DNA of 64,000 nucleotides from Candidatus Hydrogenedentota bacterium. Its GTDB lineage: Bacteria > Hydrogenedentota > Hydrogenedentia > Hydrogenedentales > SLHB01. Position 1 is the stretch's first letter. Each line of letters begins with the position of its first letter. Positions 7,265 to 15,388 of the stretch are shown piece after piece. The stretch covers positions 1 through 64,000 of the forward strand of contig JADLGB010000235.1 of the NCBI GenBank assembly GCA_020849535.1, in the 5' to 3' direction. Made by a program: the position numbers and the translations under genes. A model generated the notes under the pieces. It saw only the letters and a list, made by a program, of their open reading frames with translations. It searched no databases and was not told where the DNA came from.

Positions 7265-9013
7265 ATGACAGAAGGAATTAGACATAGCGCGCGGCGGGAG
7301 CCCGGCTGGCTACGGCGCGCGGTTTCCTGCGATCACAAGGTCATCGGCATCCAGTACGCCCTGACCGCGCTCCTCATGCTGTTTGTCGCCTTCTGCATGG
7401 TCTTGATGATGCGCTGGCAACTGGCCTACCCGGAGTCTCCCTTCCCGTTTCTGAGCAATTTCTTCGGAGAAGACGATACGCGCATGCCGAAGGGCGTCAT
7501 GCTCCCCAACTTCTACAACCAGTTGGGCGCCATGCACGGCACCTACATGGTCTTTCTCGCCGTTGTGCCACTGCTGGTGGGCGGATTCGGCACGTACCTC
7601 GTGCCGCTCATGCTGGGCGCGCCGAATCTGGCCTTTCCGCGCTTGAGCCGCGTGGGGTACCTCTGCTACCTCGCGGGCATCGTCATCATCTCCTTCAGCT
7701 TTATCACGCCGGCCGGGCCATCGAACTCCGGGTGGACGGGCTATCCTCCGCTTTCGGTCATTGAAACCGGCGGGCAGACGTACTGGCTTGTGGGCATCGC
7801 CTTTGTCTATCTCTCTTCGCTTTTCCTGGCCATCAATCTCATCACGAGCATCGTGCAGCTCCGTGCGCCAGGACTCTCCCTATTGCGTCTGCCATTCTTC
7901 GTATGGTCCCAGTTGGTGACTTCGTATCTGCTCCTGCTCGCGTTCCCTCCGCTGGCCGCGGCCGCTGTGTTGCAGTTGATGGACCGCCTCGAGGGCACCA
8001 GCTTCTTTCTGCCCAGTGGGCTGGTTGTCACTGGGAAACCACTGGACGCAAGCGGCGGCGGGAGCGCGTTGCTGTGGCAGCACCTCTTCTGGTTTCTCGC
8101 GCATCCCGAAGTCTACGTGCTGATCCTTCCGGCATTCGGCATCATCGCGGAGGTCATCGCGAACAACACACGCAAGCCGCTCTGGGGCTACAAGGGCATG
8201 GTGGTCTCGGCCGTGTTCATGGGCTTCATGTCGATGCTCGTATGGGCGCATCACATGTTTCTCACGGGCATGGGCACGGTCATCAGCACGTTTTTTCAGG
8301 CCACCACGCTGATCATTTCGATTCCGTCGATCATCATGGCCACATCACTGCTGGTATCGCTCTGGGGCGGATCGATCCGCTTCACCGTGCCGATGCTGTT
8401 CGCGCTTGCCTTCCTGCCGATGTTCGGCATCGGTGGTTTGACGGGCCTGCCTCTGGCTCTCTCCGCGACGAATATCGTGCTTCACGACACCTACTACGTG
8501 ATCGGGCATTTTCATTACGTGGTGGCGCCCGGTACGCTCTTCGCCATCTTCGCGGGCGTCTACTATTGGTTTCCCAAGGTAACCGGGCGCAAGCTCAATG
8601 ACACCTTGGGGCACCTCCATTTCTGGCCATCGTTGCTGTTCATGAATGCCATCTTTATACCCATGTTGTTGCAGGGGCTGGCGGGAGTCTCTCGCCGCCT
8701 GTACGACGGCGGCGCCACGTACGGCTTCGGCCAGGAAGTCTTCTTTCTGAACAAGGCGGCCACGCACTCGGCCTTCGCGCTCGCTATCGCTCAGTTGCCC
8801 TTCGTTATCAACTTCGTGTACAGCCTGCGCTGGGGCAAGAAATCGGCAGACAATCCCTGGGACGCCACCAGTCTCGAGTGGAATACGCCGTCGCCACCGC
8901 GTTTCGGCGGTAACTTCGACAAGCCTCCGCGCGCACACCGCGGCCCCAATGAATACAGCGTGCCCGGAAAGGCGAAAGACTTCTCACCACAGTGGGAGCC
9001 TGAAGAAGCATGA
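7265..9013 (+). CDS. ctaD: Cytochrome c oxidase subunit I, channel-residue variant
   Basis: The 582-residue subunit I of a heme-copper oxygen reductase has 12 or more membrane helices. The redox site is complete: H91 (low-spin heme), H280 with Y284 in AHPEVY (CuB histidine and cross-linked tyrosine), H329-H330 (CuB), H415 (heme a3) and H417 (low-spin heme), plus H407-D408 at the Mg site. Glu282 of HPEVY is kept. Two hallmark proton-channel residues are not. The D-channel aspartate (D132 in Rhodobacter sphaeroides, GAPD) is Asn121 in GAPN, with SR replacing the NN pair after FPRM. The K-channel lysine (K362, PTGIK) is Met358 in PSIIM. The gene is 66 bases after the cupredoxin gene and overlaps subunit III by 4 bases. 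It is clearly an oxidase subunit I; whether and how it pumps protons is open. Confidence 0.93.
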   Translation: MTEGIRHSARREPGWLRRAVSCDHKVIGIQYALTALLMLFVAFCMVLMMRWQLAYPESPFPFLSNFFGEDDTRMPKGVMLPNFYNQLGAMHGTYMVFLAVVPLLVGGFGTYLVPLMLGAPNLAFPRLSRVGYLCYLAGIVIISFSFITPAGPSNSGWTGYPPLSVIETGGQTYWLVGIAFVYLSSLFLAINLITSIVQLRAPGLSLLRLPFFVWSQLVTSYLLLLAFPPLAAAAVLQLMDRLEGTSFFLPSGLVVTGKPLDASGGGSALLWQHLFWFLAHPEVYVLILPAFGIIAEVIANNTRKPLWGYKGMVVSAVFMGFMSMLVWAHHMFLTGMGTVISTFFQATTLIISIPSIIMATSLLVSLWGGSIRFTVPMLFALAFLPMFGIGGLTGLPLALSATNIVLHDTYYVIGHFHYVVAPGTLFAIFAGVYYWFPKVTGRKLNDTLGHLHFWPSLLFMNAIFIPMLLQGLAGVSRRLYDGGATYGFGQEVFFLNKAATHSAFALAIAQLPFVINFVYSLRWGKKSADNPWDATSLEWNTPSPPRFGGNFDKPPRAHRGPNEYSVPGKAKDFSPQWEPEEA

Positions 9014-9594
9014 GCGCGATTCCCCACACGGCCACCCCGCGCCGCGACACCGGCCTCTACAACGCCAAGGTGGGCACCTGGCTCTTTCTCGCCGCGGAAG
9101 CGATGTTCTTCGGAGCCCTGGTGTCCAGCTATGTGTTTCTACGCTCCGCTTCGGCGGAGTGGCCGGCCGCACGGGATGTGTTGCCCGTGGGATATGCGGT
9201 GGCGAATGGCATCGTCCTCATCCTGCTGGCGACCGCTTCCGTGAAGGCACGGCGTGCGGCCCGTGCAGGCAAAGGCCCGAAGTGGCTGTGGATATGCGTT
9301 GTGCTCGCGGTGTGTTCGGTCACCCTGGTCGCCTTGGAACACCGCATCGTAGGCGCGACGGGGGCGAGAGCATCCACCAGCACCTTCTACGGCATGTACT
9401 ACCTTCTGAGCGGGATCGTCCGCATCCACGTTGGCGGCGGCGCTGTAGTGACCGCCTGGATCGCGGGTCCTTGCAGGCAGTTTGCGGACATCAAACCCAT
9501 TCGCTATGCGAATTGGGTCGAATGCCTCGGGTACTACTGGCTGTTTGTTTTCGCGACGTCGTTGGCGACGTTCGTATTGGTATACGTGGTATGA
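9010..9594 (+). CDS. ctaE: Cytochrome c oxidase subunit III
   Basis: The 194-residue membrane protein begins in an ATGA overlap with the end of subunit I. It has about five hydrophobic helices. Subunit III features are visible but degenerate: GTWLFLAAEAMFFGALV near residues 22-38 with the conserved Glu and FF, a stretch FYGMYYLLSGIVRIHVGGG where the family usually has a TGxHGxHV motif, and a C-terminal YYWLFVFATSLATFVLVYVV helix. It is shorter than the usual 200-270 residues. It is an integral inner-membrane partner of subunit I. Identity rests on the helix pattern plus its position between subunits I and II. Confidence 0.82.
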   Translation: MSAIPHTATPRRDTGLYNAKVGTWLFLAAEAMFFGALVSSYVFLRSASAEWPAARDVLPVGYAVANGIVLILLATASVKARRAARAGKGPKWLWICVVLAVCSVTLVALEHRIVGATGARASTSTFYGMYYLLSGIVRIHVGGGAVVTAWIAGPCRQFADIKPIRYANWVECLGYYWLFVFATSLATFVLVYVV

Positions 9595-9645
9595 CTCAAG
9601 GACCTAACCTCACTCAGCGTGTTTATGCTCCGAACTACGGAAGAC

Positions 9646-9797
9646 GACAGGCGAGGGCGCCTGTCCCACACGCGCCTGCACGACCATCGTCATGGACCCG
9701 TTCTCTTGCAGCACTTGGCCGGTCCAAGGAAATCTGCTGTCAGCTCACCTTCCATGTGGTGATAGACGTGTGGCACAGGCGCCCTCGCCTGTGTCTT
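9646..9797. repeat. REPIN-like inverted-repeat element, copy 1
   Basis: Two inverted arms of about 28 bases bound a 152-base unit. The left arm starts with ACAGGCGAGGGCGCCTGT followed by a CCACACG word; the right arm is its near-exact reverse complement, ending near 9797. Each arm also contains an internal palindrome centred on GGCGCC. The unit fills most of the gap between the subunit III gene and the small CxxC gene. A second copy with the same arm spacing lies at 13318-13470, while the interior sequences differ. The arrangement is that of a paired REP sequence (REPIN) or a very small non-autonomous element. Confidence 0.85.
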
Positions 9798-9833
9798 AAT
9801 TGGCTTAGAACCACTTCTTTGACATCTCCGAGA

Positions 9834-10076
9834 GTGGTGGCCTGTATTGCACTCGCCTTAAGCCTTGCGCTCGTGCCCCGTGCCCATGCCTGTGCGACGT
9901 GCTTCGGGGAAGCCAGTTCGGCTCAGACCCATGGCATGAACATGGCCATCGCTACTCTCCTCGCTGTGACCGGGCTCGTCGTGGGTGCGATGGCCGTGGT
10001 AACGGTGCCGGTGTTGCTGCGCATGCGCGCTTCCGGCGAAGTCGAAACTGAGTCGGATGCGGGAGAAAAGGCATGA
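9834..10076 (+). CDS. Small exported CxxC protein of the oxidase cluster
   Basis: The 80-residue product has a GTG start at 9834 (9837 is equally possible) with no strong ribosome site; an upstream TTG at 9819 is another option. It begins with a signal-like hydrophobic stretch ending in RAHA, then CATCFGEASS with a CxxC pair, and a second hydrophobic helix (MAIATLLAVTGLVVGAMAVV) before a short acidic tail. The stop overlaps the subunit II start as ATGA, which strongly supports it as a real gene. The frame is open far upstream through the repeat element, but that part is not coding. A role in assembly or thiol/copper handling of the oxidase is plausible from position; I do not recognise a named family. 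Confidence 0.65.
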   Translation: MVACIALALSLALVPRAHACATCFGEASSAQTHGMNMAIATLLAVTGLVVGAMAVVTVPVLLRMRASGEVETESDAGEKA

Positions 10077-10879
10077 GCCAGTGGTGGGGACTTCCCGTGC
10101 TGGCGTCGGAACATGGCGCCCACGTTGACCGTTTGCTCATTCTCACTCACCTCTTCATCGCAGTCCTCTTTGCTGGATGGTTTGCCTACGGGGTGTACGT
10201 GCTGATGCGCTTCCGCAAGTCACGCCAGCCCCGCGCCGATCACCACGGCGCCCGAAGCCGCGCGACATACTACATCGAGGCCGTCGTGATCGGCGTGGAA
10301 GTCCTCCTGCTTGTCGCGCTGTCGGTGCCTTTCTGGTCGCGGTATGTGGTCGCGGTCCCGGACGAGGGTGAAGCGTTGCAGGTCCGCCTCGTGGCGCAAC
10401 AGTATGCCTGGAATTTTCACTACGGCGGCGCGGACGGTGTCTTCGGCCGAACGGCGGCGGAGTTCATCGATGACGAATTGAATCCGGTCGGACTTGACCG
10501 CGACGACCCCTTCGGCAAAGACGACATCGTATTGCGCAATCAGCTCTATCTGCCCGTCAACCGGCCCGCGGTGATTTGGCTGAGTTCGCAGGATGTCATT
10601 CACAGCCTCAACATCCCTGAATTGCGCGTGAAACAGGACGTTATCCCCGGTGTACAGACGCATGTATCCTTCGTGCCCACGATGACGACCGAGCAATACC
10701 GGACCATCAAGGGCAGCGCGGACCGCACCTTCGAGATCGCCTGCGCGCAACTCTGCGGCCTCGGCCACTACAAGATGCGGGGATTTCTACACGTGCTCTC
10801 GCCGGAAGCTTTTGCGAAATGGATCGAGGAAAACGCCCCCGACCCCAACGCTGTTGAGACTGATTCCTTCTTTTCCTGA
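10073..10879 (+). CDS. ctaC: Cytochrome c oxidase subunit II, CuA type
   Basis: The 268-residue product has two N-terminal membrane helices (about 20-45 and 66-92) and a periplasmic cupredoxin domain with the binuclear CuA site. Ligands are H177 in DVIHSLNIPEL, then C224, C228, H232 and M235 in the C-x3-C-x3-H-x2-M pattern. QQYAWNFHY at 109-117 is the aromatic electron-entry region. The residue between the two cysteines that is normally Glu (a Mg ligand through its side chain) is Gln226. No heme c motif is present, so electrons come from a separate carrier. The start overlaps the small CxxC gene by 4 bases. A 31-bp inverted repeat begins right after the stop codon. Confidence 0.93.
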   Translation: MSQWWGLPVLASEHGAHVDRLLILTHLFIAVLFAGWFAYGVYVLMRFRKSRQPRADHHGARSRATYYIEAVVIGVEVLLLVALSVPFWSRYVVAVPDEGEALQVRLVAQQYAWNFHYGGADGVFGRTAAEFIDDELNPVGLDRDDPFGKDDIVLRNQLYLPVNRPAVIWLSSQDVIHSLNIPELRVKQDVIPGVQTHVSFVPTMTTEQYRTIKGSADRTFEIACAQLCGLGHYKMRGFLHVLSPEAFAKWIEENAPDPNAVETDSFFS

Positions 10880-11020
10880 TTTGACCACGGGGGCACGGGG
10901 AACACGGGGGAAGAGATGACACACATTTCTATATTGCGAAATTGCTTTGCGCCTCCGCGTCTTGGCGAGAGAAATTCCTCCCTCCTCATCCCCCGTGTTC
11001 CCCGTGCCCCCGTGGTCAAA
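10880..11020. repeat. 31-bp perfect inverted repeat behind ctaC
   Basis: Bases 10880-10910 and 10990-11020 are exact reverse complements (31 bp) made of CACGGGGGCACGGGGAACAC-type sequence, with 79 bases between them. The left arm begins one base after the subunit II stop. The inner segment carries a GCGAAATTGC...CTTGGCGAGAG stretch with no coding sign. The RNA could form a very stable hairpin that ends or protects the oxidase transcript. The same architecture also fits a dispersed inverted-repeat element. No gene is seen in the remaining bases up to 11140. Confidence 0.88.
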
Positions 11021-11140
11021 TCTCTTCTCCTCAGCCGGGGTAAGCCCAACGCGGCGGATTCTTTGCGTGTTTTGGCCGTAGTGTGACATACTCACCGGAA
11101 TTTTGGGGAGCTTTGGGCCGGGCAAGCGGAGGATGTGGAA

Positions 11141-12484
11141 GTGAAGCGACTCGAGAAGTGGATCAACGATGGAACCGTCGACACGGTCATCGTCGCGGGT
11201 ATCGATCTACAGGGCCGGCTCTATGGGAAACGCTGCGCGGCGATCCCGTTTATCCGCGACCTTGCGCAAGGTGTGCACACCTGCGACTGCAATTTCGGCT
11301 GGGACATCGAGCGCATGCTCATTCCAGGGCTGGATTTCACGGGATGGCACACGGGGTACGGCGACATGACAGCCGTCCCGGATTGGACGACCCTGCGCAG
11401 GTATGCGTGGTTCGACAAGACCGCCCTCGTCATCTGCGACACCTACGACCACCACGGCAAGTTGGTCAACGTCGCGCCCCGCTCCATCCTGCGCAAGCAG
11501 GTGGAGAAGGCCAAAGCCATGGACTTCGACGTCAAGGCCGCGCCGGAGATCGAATTCTTCCTCTTTCGCGAAACGCTCGAAGGCTCCCGCGCGAAGGACT
11601 ACCGCGACCTCGAGCCCATGTCGCGCTACATCGGGGACTATTCCATCTTCCGCACATCAATGGACGAATGGATCATTGGGCCCATCCGGCGCGCCCTCGC
11701 CGAGTCGGGCATCGAGATCGAATGCAACAAGGCCGAGTGGGGGCATGGCCAGTTCGAGATCAACCTCGTATACAACGATGTGCTGGAGATCGCCGACCGG
11801 CACGTCATCTTCAAAAACTGTATCCGCGAAATGGCCGCCCTTAACGGCATCCAAGCGACCTTCATGGCGAAATGGGATTCTAAGCATTCCGGCAATGGCT
11901 CGCACATTCACATGAGCCTGTGGAAGGGTGACCAGCCGGCCTTCCCCGATGAGAAGGGCGAACACCACATGTCGACGGCCATGCGGCATTTCATGGGCGG
12001 CATGATGGCCTTGTGCAAAGACCTCCAACTCTTCTACATGCCCACGGTCAACTCCTACAAGCGAATCGAAGACCTCTCCTTCGCGCCCAGCAACGTTACC
12101 TGGGGCGGCGACAACCGGACCACCGGGTTCCGCGTGGCAGGCCACGGAAAGTCGATGCGCATCGAGAACCGCATTCCCGGTTCGGATGCCAATGCGCACC
12201 TGATCTATGCGGCCATGATCGCCTCCGGCCTGTATGGCATCGAAAACGAGTTGGAGCCCATCGGCCCCTTCATCGAGGCCAACGCGTATGAACTGGAGAA
12301 ACCGCCCTCTCTGCATCGCAACCTCACGCAGGCGACCGATGCATTCGAGTCCAGCAAGGCGGCCCGCACGCTCTTCGGCGACGACGTGGTCAATCACTAC
12401 ACGGGTGTCGCCCGCTGGGAAGAGAAGGAATTCGAGAAGTATGTCACCGACTGGGAACGCCGGCGGTATTTTGAATTAGTCTAG
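11141..12484 (+). CDS. Glutamine synthetase family protein
   Basis: The 447-residue protein starts at GTG 11141, eight bases after GGAGG; the GTG at 11135 is too close to it. It is an ATP-dependent glutamate/amine ligase of the GlnA superfamily, cytoplasmic and expected to be a dodecamer. Visible landmarks are the metal-binding APEIEFFLF segment, GHGQFEI with the second metal cluster, NGSHIHMSL, the substrate loop SYKRIEDLSFAPSNVTWGGD, and RIENRIPGSDANAHL. No tyrosine adenylylation motif of the GlnA type is evident. With an SDR gene 57 bases downstream, it may be a gamma-glutamyl-amine ligase (PuuA/GlnT-like) and not the main glutamine synthetase. That choice is inference. Confidence 0.85.
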   Translation: MKRLEKWINDGTVDTVIVAGIDLQGRLYGKRCAAIPFIRDLAQGVHTCDCNFGWDIERMLIPGLDFTGWHTGYGDMTAVPDWTTLRRYAWFDKTALVICDTYDHHGKLVNVAPRSILRKQVEKAKAMDFDVKAAPEIEFFLFRETLEGSRAKDYRDLEPMSRYIGDYSIFRTSMDEWIIGPIRRALAESGIEIECNKAEWGHGQFEINLVYNDVLEIADRHVIFKNCIREMAALNGIQATFMAKWDSKHSGNGSHIHMSLWKGDQPAFPDEKGEHHMSTAMRHFMGGMMALCKDLQLFYMPTVNSYKRIEDLSFAPSNVTWGGDNRTTGFRVAGHGKSMRIENRIPGSDANAHLIYAAMIASGLYGIENELEPIGPFIEANAYELEKPPSLHRNLTQATDAFESSKAARTLFGDDVVNHYTGVARWEEKEFEKYVTDWERRRYFELV

Positions 12485-12541
12485 GAAGCGGAAAGCCGGG
12501 ACTCCTCGTGAGACCCGGAAAGTAGTAGGAGACTTGAAGCC

Positions 12542-13300
12542 ATGAGATTGAAAGACAAAGTAGCCATCATCACCGGCGCGGGCCTGGGCATGGGCCGCGA
12601 AGCGTCGGTGGTCTTCGCGCAGGAAGGCGCGAAGGTCATCGTGTTTGACCTGAACGCAGACGCGGGCAAGGAAACGGTCCGTCTTGTCGAGGCCGCGGGC
12701 GGCAAGGCCCTGTTCGTTCAGGGCGATGTCAGCAAGGAAGCTGACGTCCAAAAAGCTATCGCGGAAGGCGTGAAGGCCTTCGGCGCCTTGCACATTCTCT
12801 ATGCGAACGCGGGCGTACTATGGAAAGATCGCGACAAGTCGGTGATCGAAACGACGGAAGAGAACTGGGACCTCGTGCAGGCTATCAACCTCAAAGGTCC
12901 GTTCTTCCTGACCAAACACGGCATCCCCGAGCTACGCAAGGCGGGCGGCGGTAGCATCATTCTCGTGGGGTCCATCTCGGCGCTCGCGGGTTTCACGCTC
13001 GCCCAGGATTCCTACACCTGCGCGAAGGGCGCACTGATTTCGCTGTGCAAGTCGCTGGCGATCCAGTTTGCACCCGAGCAGATCCGCTGCAACATCATTC
13101 ATCCCGGGTTCATTGACACGCCGCTTCAGGCGCCGTACTTGAATGATGACAAGCGGAAGGCTATCTCCGCCGAGATCCCCATCCGCCGGCTCGGCACCGC
13201 GCGCGATATCGCCAATGCGGCGCTGTTCCTCGCGTCCGACGAATCGAGCTGGATGACCGGCGCGGAGATGGTCGTCGACGGGGGCTTCCTCGCGATGTAG
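12542..13300 (+). CDS. SDR family NAD(P)-dependent oxidoreductase
   Basis: The 252-residue classical short-chain dehydrogenase has the cofactor motif TGAGLGMG at 11-18, Asp36 at the end of strand beta-2 (suggesting NAD preference), NAG at 89-91, Ser144 in VGSISALAG, and catalytic Tyr158-x3-Lys162. The C-terminus has the usual FLASDESSWMTGAEMVVDGG. It follows the glutamine synthetase-family gene by 57 bases in the same direction, with AGGAG (12527-12531) upstream, and is probably co-transcribed. The substrate is unknown; it resembles 3-oxoacyl-ACP reductase/glucose 1-dehydrogenase-type SDRs. Confidence 0.85.
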   Translation: MRLKDKVAIITGAGLGMGREASVVFAQEGAKVIVFDLNADAGKETVRLVEAAGGKALFVQGDVSKEADVQKAIAEGVKAFGALHILYANAGVLWKDRDKSVIETTEENWDLVQAINLKGPFFLTKHGIPELRKAGGGSIILVGSISALAGFTLAQDSYTCAKGALISLCKSLAIQFAPEQIRCNIIHPGFIDTPLQAPYLNDDKRKAISAEIPIRRLGTARDIANAALFLASDESSWMTGAEMVVDGGFLAM

Positions 13301-13317
13301 CAACACATTGAATGAAA

Positions 13318-13470
13318 ACACAGGCGAGGGCGCCTGTGCCACACGCGCTTGCTCATAGGTGGGCCAATTCTCATTTCGTGTAGCCGCGGTGTTTCCCGAG
13401 ACATCAAGAGAGCGAAATGGCCGTTTCATTGGAGAAGGACGTGTGGGACAGGCGCCCTCGCCTGTCTCTT
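13318..13470. repeat. REPIN-like inverted-repeat element, copy 2
   Basis: The 153-base unit has the same arms as the element at 9646-9797: ACAGGCGAGGGCGCCTGT plus CCACACG on the left and its reverse complement on the right, again with an internal GGCGCC palindrome in each arm. The central 90 bases are unrelated to copy 1. It sits between two convergent genes, starting 18 bases after the SDR stop. Confidence 0.85.
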
Positions 13471-13513
13471 TGTCCTCTCTTCTCCACACTTCAGCCGATG
13501 GTGACTTGCTTGC

Positions 13514-14890
13514 TTACTGCCCGGGCGCGCCCAGGGCTTCCGCCATGGCGGCGCGCATGCGATCTTCGGCTCCGGGTGCGACCCAACACCAGTCGTGCGC
13601 GTCATTGAATCCTTCCGCCGAGGTTTGCGCGGTGGGGATATACCCGGGTGCACACTCACCGAATCCCGCGGTCACGACAAAGCTGTCGGGACGCAGTTGC
13701 TGCGCCATGAGCTGGTACCCCACGAAACTCTCCGCGGGCATCACCAGAAACTGCGCCTTGCCGAAATCCACGGCGGGCACATCGATCGGCTGATTCAGCC
13801 GCATCCGGAAACTCAGCCCCATTGCCGCGAGAATGCGAGTGAAGGTTTTCGCATTGGTGTCCGCCAGGATTGCTTTCATTTCCTCTTCCGAGTATCCCGC
13901 GGTGCTCTTCGGCTCGAGGGTCATCTTCGCGACGCGCACGGTCACATCGCCTATCTCATGCTTTTCCGTGGCATTCCATGCGGCGACCATCGCCTGGTAG
14001 ATGCGATCCGCGAGCACGGGGCGGTTTTGAATCGCGCCATCGTTGTACTTGCCAGCCGTGGTATCTCCACTGCATCCCGTGAAGTAGAACTGATGGATCG
14101 CGGGGTCGTCTTCCTGCCGTTTGCGGCGCGCCATGCCTACAAAGTCGGCGGACACGCCGCCCTTCCCGTAGTAGCTCATCGGATGCACGGAGTAAAAGTT
14201 GAGCGCCGCGAGTGCCTGGTCGCCATTCCAGAAACTGAGCGTTTTGAGCATGGGATCGTGTTCGCCGATGGGCGCGTCGCGAATCGCCGCGTCCGCCGTG
14301 GCGCTATTGCGAGGAAACGAAACGGTGCCGTCCGCGGCGACTACGCGCCGGTTCGAGGCGACACCTTCCACCGCGGCCTCGCCAATACCGTAATGCGTTA
14401 CCGGAACCGCCCTGCCGAGGGAATCCTTCAACGCGCGCGCCACACGCGCGATGCAGTCCTTCACATACGGTACCTTGCAGAGAGCCTCCGGCAGGCCGTG
14501 CTCGTCGAGGAGGCGCTGCGCCGTGAAATCCGCAACCGGCGTGTCGTGCTGATGCACGCTCGTGAGCAAGACCCTCTCGCGCGTGGTGCCGGCGGCCTCC
14601 GCGAGTGCGTCGCGGAAGGCGTCATAGGCGTCGTTGCGAATCTCGCACCAGTCCATCGCCACCATGACGATGGGGTCGCCCGCGCCCAACAGCACGAGAC
14701 CATTGGCGTACAAGGGATCCACAACGGATTTCGCGGGCGCGATCCCGCCGCCCATGAGGGCGTGGCCCATGGGAGCGGTAACCTCGGCCGAGAATGTTGA
14801 CATCTCAAGCGCGTCCACCACGGGAACGCCACCGGACGCGGCCACGGCCGCGAGGATCGCGCATACTCGCGAAACGATATTCTTGCTCAT
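13514..14890 (-). CDS. Secreted neutral/alkaline ceramidase-like protein
   Basis: The 458-residue product starts at ATG 14890 behind GGAGGG; upstream codons that stay open lack a ribosome site. An N-terminal signal peptide (about residues 1-28) is followed by the family's N-terminal signature: a P-x-GHALMGGG-like start, DPLYANGLVL, a VMVAMDW strand, then RVLLTSVHQHDTPV with the zinc-type histidines. Later motifs are NFYSVHPMSYYG with further metal histidines and FYFTGCSGDTTAGKYN, the region that holds the active serine in neutral ceramidases. Proteins of this type are common in Planctomycetota-like genomes, where the true substrate is unknown. Outside-cytoplasm hydrolysis of an amide is the likely role. 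It is transcribed divergently from the hydrolase at 15389. Confidence 0.8.
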   Translation of the reverse strand: MSKNIVSRVCAILAAVAASGGVPVVDALEMSTFSAEVTAPMGHALMGGGIAPAKSVVDPLYANGLVLLGAGDPIVMVAMDWCEIRNDAYDAFRDALAEAAGTTRERVLLTSVHQHDTPVADFTAQRLLDEHGLPEALCKVPYVKDCIARVARALKDSLGRAVPVTHYGIGEAAVEGVASNRRVVAADGTVSFPRNSATADAAIRDAPIGEHDPMLKTLSFWNGDQALAALNFYSVHPMSYYGKGGVSADFVGMARRKRQEDDPAIHQFYFTGCSGDTTAGKYNDGAIQNRPVLADRIYQAMVAAWNATEKHEIGDVTVRVAKMTLEPKSTAGYSEEEMKAILADTNAKTFTRILAAMGLSFRMRLNQPIDVPAVDFGKAQFLVMPAESFVGYQLMAQQLRPDSFVVTAGFGECAPGYIPTAQTSAEGFNDAHDWCWVAPGAEDRMRAAMAEALGAPGQ

Positions 14891-15388
14891 ACATCCCTCC
14901 TGAACGTGAAATGACCCATTCGATGACGTGGCGAAGAACACTATCCCCAGACATATGCATGAGGCGAGATCCGAGAGTCCTCGCCAATCCACTCTTATCC
15001 CCGTCCACCGGAAGCGCGGGCCGGCGTCGATGAGCTTCTGATCTTCCCGCCGCGCGCATCGCACCGTATCGTACCACACCCGGCGTGGAGTCCGCCCAGG
15101 GCAATCATCCCTGGCATTGGGCTATGCTCGGGAAAGCCGAATGAAACAGGGTGTTTTGGGTAGGACGGGAGTAGTTTCCGCCTTTTGAGGGGGGCGAGGA
15201 CAGCTTTCGGCTTGTACAGGAGCCGGCAGGGATGCCAACACTCCTGGAAGCGCATCGCGTACTCGCTCCTCCCCGATTGGTTCTCATTGAATCAATGGGG
15301 GGGATAAGAGGGCGGGAACAAATCCCGCCCTACGCAGGCGCGCTCATAGGGTATAGTGTGTCCACTGGCAATCCGGAGGGTTTGTCTC
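14891..15388. other. Divergent intergenic region with hairpin repeat
   Basis: About 500 bases separate the divergent ceramidase-like and alpha/beta-hydrolase genes. No coding sequence is supported. At 15310-15330 an 8-bp perfect stem GGGCGGGA/TCCCGCCC closes an ACAAA loop, a typical dispersed hairpin word. Around 15100-15120 CCCAGGGCAATCATCCCTGG forms a second short stem. Promoters for both genes should lie here, but none can be named with confidence. Confidence 0.6.

Noticed and set aside
7265-9013. Nitric oxide reductase identity for the oxidase subunit I
   Set aside because: The HPEVY tyrosine and all three CuB histidines are present and subunit II has CuA, so an oxygen reductase is the simpler reading despite missing channel residues.
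13595-14800. 401-codon open frame antisense to the ceramidase-like gene
   Set aside because: It is a GC-rich shadow of the minus-strand gene, with Arg/His-rich composition and no motif.
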